A program made the translations under genes and the position numbers. Under the pieces are notes generated by a model, which was not told the DNA's origin, searched no databases, and worked only from the letters and a program-made list of their open reading frames with translations. DNA of 64,000 nt from Fibrobacter sp. (GTDB lineage: Bacteria; Fibrobacterota; Fibrobacteria; Fibrobacterales; Fibrobacteraceae), in assembly GCA_017475045.1 (NCBI GenBank), contig JAFVGH010000076.1, forward strand, positions 1 to 64,000, in the 5' to 3' direction. This document shows, in pieces, positions 1-5,803 of the stretch (the first letter of the stretch is position 1; every line of letters begins with the position of its first letter).

Positions 1-141
1 CTGGGCACCGCAACCGACGAACACGATCTTCTTGCCCTTGAGGGCTTCAACACCACGGCTGAATTCAGAATGTTCCATGAAACGGCAGTGGCCAATTTCT
101 TCGAGTTGGCGACGCATAGGGATAGAATTGAAATAATTCAT
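1..141 (-). CDS. ilvC: Ketol-acid reductoisomerase, N-terminal fragment (cut by window edge)
   Basis: Reverse-strand gene whose first 47 codons lie in the window; the rest is beyond position 1. The translation begins [17 protein letters not shown] and continues to a FVGCGAQ segment, the start of the Rossmann fold. This closely resembles the N-terminus of the long (class II, E. coli-like) IlvC, which reads NYFNTL..RQQL followed by GKKVVIVGCGAQG. IlvC makes the second step of valine, leucine and isoleucine synthesis, using NADPH to isomerise and reduce acetolactate or acetohydroxybutyrate in the cytosol. The ATG at 141 fits the family start. No catalytic residues are visible in this piece, so the assignment rests on N-terminal similarity alone. 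Confidence 0.85.
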   Translation of the reverse strand, partial: MNYFNSIPMRRQLEEIGHCRFMEHSEFSRGVEALKGKKIVFVGCGAQ

Positions 142-505
142 TTTTTTGAACCTCTGTTAATTAGAATGTTTCCGGGGTCAAATGTAGTAAATTCGGAATT
201 CAGATTTCGGAATTCGGAGTTATTTTCGGATTTTACAGTCTACTATCACAAAACTTCGGCATTCGAAGTTCATTTTTTTCAAAAATTCAACTCTGAAATC
301 CGAACTCATAAATCTGAATTAGGAAGGGGGAAGCGTCCCCCTGACTGCAGCCCCGGCGTCATTCCGGCCTCCGAGCCGGAACCTAGCCGTGTCTTCCATC
401 ACCCCCTCACCTAGGGGGACACCCCCCTAAAACCCCGAATTCATATCTTCTACAAGTGTCTTTCTATATTTCAGTCCCAGATAAACTCGCCCTTCAGGAG
501 CACGC
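142..505. other. Intergenic region, AT-rich with a short structured repeat
   Basis: No convincing gene is seen. The left part (about 185-320) is AT-rich and contains repeated GAATTC-like blocks (near 196, 207 and 219) with a partly inverted copy around 280-320; it probably holds the ilvC promoter, but no clear -35/-10 pair stands out. Positions 357-386 are a 30-bp member of a hairpin repeat family (ends CGTCATTCCGG and CCGGAACCTAG, stem CCGGC/GCCGG) that recurs at 14148, 51529 and 55856. A CCCCCT/AGGGGG hairpin lies at about 403-418. Confidence 0.6.
357..386 (+). repeat. Short hairpin repeat, CGTCATTCCGG family
   Basis: 30-bp copy with the family's conserved left end CGTCATTCCGG and right end CCGGAACCTAG around a small hairpin. 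Longer relatives are at 14148-14229, 51529-51581 and 55856-55908. The ends are conserved while the interior differs in length and sequence. Confidence 0.65.
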
Positions 506-1249
506 ATGTCCATCACAAATAAAGCAACTGTAACGCAATGGAACGAAGAAAAAGGATTCGGATTCGCCAGCGCAAACGGAACCAAATATTTTTTCCATAT
601 CTCTGCATTAGGGCGTCCCGTTCGGTCACCGAAAGTAGGCGACACTATTATTATCAGCAGTTTCGGTAAAACAGAGAAAGGTGCCCGAATCGAGAATGGC
701 GCCCTCGAAGGAGTTGCTTCTCGCCAAGATCAGCGTCCGCATTATTCATCAAATACCGGCTACCATAAAAAGAACAAATCTCTGCGCAGTTTCATGTTCA
801 CGCTATGCGTCATCTTGGCAATCGCATCCGGCATCTATACTTTTGTCAGCAAATCGTCGCCGTCATCTTCGAACGCCTCCCCTATAGTATCAACAAGTCT
901 ATCGGGAGTACAATACACTACAAAGAACGAAGTTGCCAAATACATTTGCGAAAACGGACATCTCCCCTCGAACTATGTGAACAAAAGCGAAGGCAAAAGG
1001 CTCTACGAGCAAAAAACAGGCCGCATTTTTACCAAATGGAATTTCAATCCGCTCACGACACTCGGCGTGATGATCGGTGGAGACTATTTCGAGAATCGCG
1101 AAGGACTATTGCCCCAAGGGACCTGGTACGAAGCCGATGTCGATTACTTCGCAAGCAACCGTGGCACGAATCGACTTGTCTATAGCAGCGGTTGCAATAT
1201 CTATTACACCGGCAACCACTACAAATCATTCAGCAAGATAGAATTCTAA
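506..1249 (+). CDS. Cold-shock domain / transmembrane / barnase-like ribonuclease fusion
   Basis: 247 residues in three parts. Residues 1-65 are a cold-shock domain with an RNP1-like KGFGFA and the RNP2-like YFFHIS motif. Residues about 93-115 are one hydrophobic membrane segment with no cleavable signal, followed by a Ser-rich spacer. Residues about 136-247 match barnase along their length (HLPSNYVNKSE, IGGDYFENREG, YEADVDY, NRLVYSS, NHYKSFSKI). The barnase catalytic triad Glu73/Arg87/His102 corresponds to E209, R223 and H238 with identical spacing (14 and 15), and K27 and R59 have counterparts in K160 and R198, so the nuclease is predicted active. An inside-out topology would put the RNA-binding domain in the cytosol and the RNase in the periplasm; the reverse is possible. 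No barstar-like inhibitor gene is adjacent. Its role (RNA scavenging, toxin or host-RNA degradation) is unknown. Confidence 0.85.
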   Translation: MSITNKATVTQWNEEKGFGFASANGTKYFFHISALGRPVRSPKVGDTIIISSFGKTEKGARIENGALEGVASRQDQRPHYSSNTGYHKKNKSLRSFMFTLCVILAIASGIYTFVSKSSPSSSNASPIVSTSLSGVQYTTKNEVAKYICENGHLPSNYVNKSEGKRLYEQKTGRIFTKWNFNPLTTLGVMIGGDYFENREGLLPQGTWYEADVDYFASNRGTNRLVYSSGCNIYYTGNHYKSFSKIEF

Positions 1250-1273
1250 CCGTTGCAAAGTCCAGTTCTATAC

Positions 1274-1378
1274 CTATCGTGATATAATCCACTTGTCCAG
1301 AAAGGCCATCTGTTCGGCGATGTGGAACCAGTGTTCGCCGCCGTCCATTACGGTCAGAGGCGCACCGTTTTTCAGTAC
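1274..1378 (-). pseudogene. Alpha/beta-hydrolase C-terminal remnant
   Basis: About 34 codons ending at a TAG translate to a C-terminal piece containing LTVMDGGEHWFHIAEQM and FLDKWI. This looks like the 'GxHxF' end of an alpha/beta hydrolase, where the His of the triad lies. The fragment has no start of its own and abuts and slightly overlaps the 3' end of the fic gene, which occupies the space where the rest of the hydrolase should be. I read it as the leftover of a gene disrupted when the fic gene arrived. The match is by eye and short. Confidence 0.5.
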
Positions 1379-2280
1379 TTTATCTTGAAGTAATCCAGCA
1401 AAGCCTTGTAGTTGTCCTGCGCCGTAAGGCAAGTGTCCTGCATGAATTCGTTCACGCGGCCCCACTTCTGAATTCCGCGGTAATAGAACAGCCGCAATTC
1501 CTCGCTAATGATGAACGGGACAATCCTGTTTTGCAGGCATTGCCAGAGCATGAGCAACCGACCAACGCGGCCGTTGCCATCCTGGAACGGGTGAATCCGT
1601 TCGAACTTCACATGGAAATCGATAACATCGTCCAGCGAAATCGCGCCTTTTGAATTGAAGTCCGAAATCAGTTTCGCCATGTGCTTGTGCACGGCCTTGG
1701 GTTCCACGGTCTTTTCCTCGCCTACCTCGTTGGGCAGCTTCTTGTAGTCCCCCACCACAAACCAGTCTTTCTGACTATCCGAAGTATTCGCCTTCAAAAT
1801 CCGGTGGAGTTGCTTGATATGCGCCCCGGTCACCTTGTCCGTAGCATGGTCAATGACATAATCTATGCAGCGAAAATGGTTGACAGTCTCCAAAATGTCG
1901 TCAATACGCGTGTTCTCGGAGGTCACCCCCAGCGTATTCGTCTCGAAAATGAACCGGGTCTGCTCCTTGGTCAAGCGGCTCCCTTCGATATGGTTCGAAT
2001 TGTAGGTCAGGTCAATCTGCGTGCGATGATAAATGCCCCCCTTGAGCCGGCCCTGCTTTTCCAAGCGCAAACGCTCTAGCAGAGGCGACAGTTTCGCCTT
2101 CCCCTTCTTGGGCAGCACGGCATCGGCAGGAATATTCCATGTCTTGCCGGTAAGGAAAGCCCCCTCAATCTTGCCCGTAGCGCAATAGTTACGGGCCGTA
2201 CGCTCGCTAATTCCGTACTTCTCCGCAAAGCGGGTAACTGAAATGCAAACGACATCTATCGGCAAGTTTTTTTCTTTCAT
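1372..2280 (-). CDS. Fic-family AMP-transferase with N-terminal DNA-binding domain
   Basis: 302 residues. The Fic core motif HPFQDGNGRVGR is complete at 230-241, with catalytic His230 and the phosphate-binding GNGR, so it should transfer AMP or another nucleotide to protein hydroxyl groups. The self-inhibitory motif [S/T]xxxE[G/N] appears as SNHIEG at 95-100, N-terminal to the core, which is the class II arrangement; no separate antitoxin is needed. Residues 10-58 look like a MerR/excisionase-type helix-turn-helix (SVTRFAEKYGISERTARNY, then a GKTW..PADA wing). A perfect 18-bp palindrome lies 20 bp upstream of the start and may be its own operator. The flanking genes do not suggest a target. 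The start ATG at 2280 follows an A/T-rich leader without a strong ribosome site. Confidence 0.88.
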   Translation of the reverse strand: MKEKNLPIDVVCISVTRFAEKYGISERTARNYCATGKIEGAFLTGKTWNIPADAVLPKKGKAKLSPLLERLRLEKQGRLKGGIYHRTQIDLTYNSNHIEGSRLTKEQTRFIFETNTLGVTSENTRIDDILETVNHFRCIDYVIDHATDKVTGAHIKQLHRILKANTSDSQKDWFVVGDYKKLPNEVGEEKTVEPKAVHKHMAKLISDFNSKGAISLDDVIDFHVKFERIHPFQDGNGRVGRLLMLWQCLQNRIVPFIISEELRLFYYRGIQKWGRVNEFMQDTCLTAQDNYKALLDYFKIKY

Positions 2281-2300
2281 CTACCCAAATATACAAAATT

Positions 2301-2318
2301 TTTGCCGATATCGGCAAA
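2301..2318. promoter_or_regulatory. Perfect 18-bp palindrome upstream of fic, operator-like
   Basis: TTTGCCGATATCGGCAAA is a perfect palindrome ending 20 bp before the fic start codon, inside an A/T-rich stretch where the promoter would be. Because the Fic protein carries its own helix-turn-helix, autoregulation at this site is a reasonable inference; no binding data are available. Confidence 0.6.
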
Positions 2319-2341
2319 TTTTACACTAAAAATGTGTAAAA
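2319..2341 (-). terminator. AT-rich hairpin between SDR gene and fic
   Basis: TTTTACAC and GTGTAAAA form 8-bp arms around a 7-nt loop just after the stop of the SDR gene on the reverse strand. The stem is A/T-rich, so termination may be weak. It directly abuts the fic operator-like palindrome. Confidence 0.4.
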
Positions 2342-2347
2342 CACCAC

Positions 2348-3058
2348 CTAACCTTCAAATTTCCAGCCGCAGTCGTTGTGGTAGACCATTTGGCGGGTCA
2401 TACCGCCGTCAATGCAAATATTTTCGCCGGTAATGAAGCCGGCCTTGTCGCTGGCAAGATAAAGCACCATGTTCGCGATGTCGAGCGGGTTACCGACGCG
2501 GCCTGCGGGCTGCTGCGTGGCATCGGGACCTTCGTAGGTCTTGAAATCCGTATCGATCCAGCCCGGCGAAATGGAATTCACGCGCACACGGCCCGCAAAA
2601 CTCACGGCCAGCGCATGCGTGAGGGCTGCGATCCCGCCCTTCGCCGCCGTATAGCTTTCCGTTTGCGGTTGGCTCATGCGGTCGCGACTCGAAGAAATGT
2701 TTATAATGCTTGCGCCATTCGCAAAATGCGGTGCAAAAAGTTTCGCGAGGTAGAACGGGGCGGTCACACCGACTGCCAGCGCATAGCTGAATTCCTCATA
2801 ACTACATTCGTCAATGCCCTTCATCAGCGGAAGCGCGTTATTTACCAGCACATCCACGTGGCCGTATTTCTCAATAACGAACTGAGCAAACTTTTCAAGA
2901 ACATCCTTCTTGGAAAGGTCCCCCACAAAGCAGGGATTCTCGCGGATGTCGATGTAGGCGACCTTCGCGCCCTCTTTCTCAAATTCACTCACGACGGTCG
3001 CACCAATCCCGTGGGCCCCGCCCGTCACCACGACCACTTTATTTTCAAACGATTTCAT
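2348..3058 (-). CDS. SDR-family oxidoreductase
   Basis: 236 residues, the usual length of a classical short-chain dehydrogenase/reductase. The cofactor-binding TGGAHGIG is at 12-19, NNA follows strand 4 at 73-75, the catalytic Ser lies in ISSS near 123, and the Tyr/Lys pair is Y136 and K140 in SYTAAKGG. The C-terminal part contains the PGWIDTDF and GFITGENICIDGG segments seen in FabG-like enzymes. An acidic residue (YIDIRE) after strand 2 suggests NAD(H) preference. The substrate cannot be told from sequence. It lies on the same strand as the MBL-fold gene upstream, 35 bp away, so co-transcription is possible. Confidence 0.85.
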   Translation of the reverse strand: MKSFENKVVVVTGGAHGIGATVVSEFEKEGAKVAYIDIRENPCFVGDLSKKDVLEKFAQFVIEKYGHVDVLVNNALPLMKGIDECSYEEFSYALAVGVTAPFYLAKLFAPHFANGASIINISSSRDRMSQPQTESYTAAKGGIAALTHALAVSFAGRVRVNSISPGWIDTDFKTYEGPDATQQPAGRVGNPLDIANMVLYLASDKAGFITGENICIDGGMTRQMVYHNDCGWKFEG

Positions 3059-3093
3059 AAAAAAATCCTAATATGACATACCGTACCAGCAAC

Positions 3094-3984
3094 CTATTCC
3101 GCAAATCCCGGAGGGGGCAGGTGCATGCCCGCCATCAGGAGCTTGTTTTCGCGAGCATATTGCATTAGGCGTTTGCGGCTCTCAGCAGACTTTGCCTTGT
3201 CCATATCGTAATTGGAATTAATCTCGGGATGATCTTTCTGCAAGGCATAACCGTGCATCAGGTCGCCCACGATAAGTAGGTTCGCAAGCTGGAAGGCCGT
3301 ATGGCCCGGCGTGTGGCCTACGGCATCCATGGCAAGCACGCCATGCGGGAGGCTGTCGCCGAAAGCAAACAGGTGCAGACTATCCTTGTAAAGGGCCATC
3401 ACATTCTTCTGCATGTCGTTTTTCGGGATGTCATTCATCCAGGCATCGTATTCCACCTGGCCTGCATAGACCGCAGCATTTCTGAAGACCTTCACATCGG
3501 CACCAGCGCTATCCTTGGCAACCAGGCCTGCGATATGGTCCATGTGGAAATGGGTCAGGTAGACAAGGCCGATGGAATCCGGGTTCACGCCCAGAGCGGC
3601 CAGACGGCTCATCAGCTGGCCGCCAAAGGCACCAAGTCCCGCATCGAACAAGATGTATGTGCCGTCCACCTGCACCAAGAAGGTGCTGACGGAGGCAGGA
3701 ATCCCGGCCGGCATATTCAGGCTTGCGTAAAGGGAATCGCTGGCATCGCTGAAAAGGTCGCGAGGCATCAGCTTTTCACCCTCATTATCTTGAATCCAAG
3801 TAACCTTTGCCCCATTTGCAAGGGAAACCGTCTTCGTACCAGCCACATTTGCGGGCTTTTCATCCGCAACCGAAGCCTTGGCATCACCCGCCGAAGCATC
3901 CTTGGCGGGTGTTTTCGTATCACTGCAACCGACCACCGTCAAGGCCAGCGCAACCGCAAATAAAGAGGAAAGGGATCTTTTCAT
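3094..3984 (-). CDS. MBL-fold metallo-hydrolase, predicted lipoprotein
   Basis: 296 residues from the ATG at 3984, chosen over an upstream ATG (4014) because it has a strong AGGAG site and begins a lipoprotein signal (MKRSLSSLFA...LTVVGC, lipid Cys20). The metallo-beta-lactamase fold is shown by HFHMDH at 145-150, the later GHTPGHT and the VGDLMHG segments, which supply the zinc ligands. Lactonase-like and glyoxalase-like members share this layout, so the substrate is uncertain. The Lys/Ala/Asp-rich linker at 22-48 would hold the enzyme away from the membrane. Its ribosome site is buried in a long inverted repeat at 3985-4009. Confidence 0.85.
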   Translation of the reverse strand: MKRSLSSLFAVALALTVVGCSDTKTPAKDASAGDAKASVADEKPANVAGTKTVSLANGAKVTWIQDNEGEKLMPRDLFSDASDSLYASLNMPAGIPASVSTFLVQVDGTYILFDAGLGAFGGQLMSRLAALGVNPDSIGLVYLTHFHMDHIAGLVAKDSAGADVKVFRNAAVYAGQVEYDAWMNDIPKNDMQKNVMALYKDSLHLFAFGDSLPHGVLAMDAVGHTPGHTAFQLANLLIVGDLMHGYALQKDHPEINSNYDMDKAKSAESRKRLMQYARENKLLMAGMHLPPPGFAE

Positions 3985-4009
3985 ATATTCTCCTGTTACA
4001 GGAGAATAT
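3985..4009 (-). promoter_or_regulatory. Inverted repeat covering the ribosome-binding site of the MBL gene
   Basis: Twelve-base arms (ATATTCTCCTGT and its complement) separated by one base lie immediately before the ATG at 3984. The AGGAG ribosome site on the reverse strand is inside the stem, so the RNA could hide its own start. It could also be a DNA operator or a terminator-like hairpin between this gene and the one upstream. Confidence 0.55.
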
Positions 4010-4017
4010 AACAAGAT

Positions 4018-4263
4018 TTACTTGGTTTCCACAGGATACCACTGAGGCCTCGGCTCATCCGGCGATGGCGGCGTAATCCCAATCTTCTGAAGCAGCTTCT
4101 GAAGGAGGCACGGGTCTAGAGGAGTGGGGTTGGACTTGTTGACATCTACAGGTCGATACGGCTGCGACGGATCCGGCGTCGGGCATTCATACAGGGGCGG
4201 AAATTCCTGGGCAAAGCCAAAAGTAGCAGCAGCCAAAGTCAGAGTAATGATTAAGTGCTTCAT
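4018..4263 (-). CDS. Small secreted Pro-rich protein
   Basis: 81 residues with a clear signal peptide (MKHLIITLTLAAATFGFAQ, cleavage after FAQ). The mature part of about 62 residues is Pro-rich with two cysteines (YECPTPDPSQPYRP, LDPCLLQ), which could form a disulphide in the periplasm. The start has a GGA site 8 bases upstream. The MBL-fold gene follows after 33 bp on the same strand, so the two probably share a transcript. I do not recognise a family. Confidence 0.6.
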   Translation of the reverse strand: MKHLIITLTLAAATFGFAQEFPPLYECPTPDPSQPYRPVDVNKSNPTPLDPCLLQKLLQKIGITPPSPDEPRPQWYPVETK

Positions 4264-4392
4264 GATGGATTCCTTTTTTCAGGGTTTATCGTTCTTTACT
4301 CCCATAATATACCCTCAAAAATCCATCAAGTCAAATATATAATTTCTATCTATTTAATCAATTATTTTTATAATTATATACCAAACAAAAGA

Positions 4393-4410
4393 AGGAGGCC
4401 AAAACCTCCT
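4393..4410 (-). terminator. Rho-independent terminator after the Ser-rich lipoprotein gene
   Basis: AGGAGG/CCTCCT stem with a 6-nt loop just past the stop codon at 4415, followed on the reverse strand by a T-rich run. Confidence 0.7.
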
Positions 4411-4414
4411 TTTT

Positions 4415-5698
4415 TTATAAACCCAAATACTTGCGGCCTATGCCGTCGGAATCCTTATACTCTATGTATTCCGGTACAAAGTCTTTTGCATAAGTCGCAG
4501 ACAAAATTAACGAACACTTGCCCCCAACCATAAACTTTCCCTTGCCTTTGAAAGCCTTCTGCTTCTTTTCAATTCGTTCCTCCCCCTTTTTGCCTACTAA
4601 AACCTCTTGCTCACACCAACCGGTATTACCCTTAACATTGGCTTCACGACCATCAGTAGAAACAACTTTAGCATTTTGCGGGGCAAATTCAGTTGCCGTA
4701 CCAATCAACGATAAAACTTGGAGTTCGCCAGAAAGACTTGACGAAGTAACCTTAATTGTAGGGATCGCAATAACATACCCCCATTTGTCAATAAGACTAC
4801 TTACCGGTTCATTAACATGCTCTTTAAAATCAAGAAACTCACCCCGGGTAGCCTTGCGACTCTCATTAAGGGCCGCAGCAACTTCATCATTGTCGGGTGC
4901 AATTTCTGCTATTTTTAGAATTTTGTATTCACGATACACCAGATCCGATTCACTCATCGCATCAGGAAAGTTCTTGGCCACATAATCATTTTCTGCTTCG
5001 GCACGAATAGCAGTCACCAAAAGTTCATCTACTCCCATAGTCCGCGCCGCCGAAATCGCCGAATCAATCTTTGCAAAAGCTTTTACTACCGAATCATAGT
5101 CCAGTTTTTCTTGGGCAGTCTGCCGTTTAGCAACAGATGCAAGGGCCGTCACATATTCTTTCACAGCTTCAGCATCTTTCACTTTAGCAAGATTCTCATT
5201 AGCCAAGCCAAAAAAGTAATCTATGTCGGTACTATTCAATTTCTTTTCAGCCGCAGCTTCAGCAGCACACACAAGCGCACGTGAATAATTATCGTAAAGC
5301 TCATCAGACTGACACTCACCCTTCGCAGCCTTCATATAGGCATCAACGGCGGCGTAACAAAGTTTCTCTTCAAGGTTTTTATCACCATTTAATTCTTGAT
5401 CACCTTTATCTTTACAGACTTGAGCAATTTCTGAATCGCTGGATTTCGAATCATTGGATTTTGAATCGCTAGATTTCGAATCACTGGATTTTGAATCACT
5501 GGATTTCGATTCGCTTGATTTTGAATCACTAGACAACGTCCAGATTTCCTTGGTCATGGTGGTATCTAGGGTTTCCCCCACTCCTAGAGCTGCGTCTTTC
5601 GTATTTTCAGCAGGTCCAGAACTGTGGTCATCACCACAAGCAGCAAAAAAAGATAGTGCCACCATCAAGGCAACAAAACAAATCACTTTTTTTCTCAT
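4415..5698 (-). CDS. Lipoprotein with Ser/Lys/Asp repeat linker, paralogue of the gene at 22468
   Basis: 427 residues from the ATG at 5698, chosen because it begins a lipoprotein signal (MRKKVICFVALMVALSFFAAC, lipid Cys21). A low-complexity linker of repeated SKSSD units follows at about 57-88. The rest is mainly helical (about 90-290) with a C-terminal beta-rich part containing WGYVIAIPTIKV, GWCEQEVLVGKKG and DGIGRKYLGL. The last two thirds align throughout with the lipoprotein at 22468-23526, which lacks the SKSSD linker. The function is unknown; TPR-like packing in the helical part is possible but not clear. The gene looks A/T-richer than its paralogue. Confidence 0.75.
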   Translation of the reverse strand: MRKKVICFVALMVALSFFAACGDDHSSGPAENTKDAALGVGETLDTTMTKEIWTLSSDSKSSESKSSDSKSSDSKSSDSKSNDSKSSDSEIAQVCKDKGDQELNGDKNLEEKLCYAAVDAYMKAAKGECQSDELYDNYSRALVCAAEAAAEKKLNSTDIDYFFGLANENLAKVKDAEAVKEYVTALASVAKRQTAQEKLDYDSVVKAFAKIDSAISAARTMGVDELLVTAIRAEAENDYVAKNFPDAMSESDLVYREYKILKIAEIAPDNDEVAAALNESRKATRGEFLDFKEHVNEPVSSLIDKWGYVIAIPTIKVTSSSLSGELQVLSLIGTATEFAPQNAKVVSTDGREANVKGNTGWCEQEVLVGKKGEERIEKKQKAFKGKGKFMVGGKCSLILSATYAKDFVPEYIEYKDSDGIGRKYLGL

Positions 5699-5740
5699 CT
5701 TTTTACTCTTTAAGAAAATCAGGGCAAACACTCTCTACAA

Positions 5741-5772
5741 TTTAAAAAGAACGCCTTGCATTTGCAAAGCGT
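5741..5772 (-). terminator. Terminator after the GH8 cellulase gene
   Basis: Nine-base arms ACGCCTTGC and GCAAAGCGT (one wobble pair) around a 4-nt loop, followed on the reverse strand by a T-rich tail (5741-5749). Confidence 0.75.
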
Positions 5773-5803
5773 CCTATTATTCTAAAGCTATTTCAGCAGG
5801 TTT

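Noticed and set aside
70..414. 114-residue frame at the left edge
   Set aside because: It overlaps ilvC in antisense and then AT-rich intergenic sequence; no ribosome site and no recognisable protein.
506..2280. Toxin-antitoxin pair (RNase fusion and Fic)
   Set aside because: The genes are convergent, not paired; there is no antitoxin gene, and Fic has its own inhibition motif.
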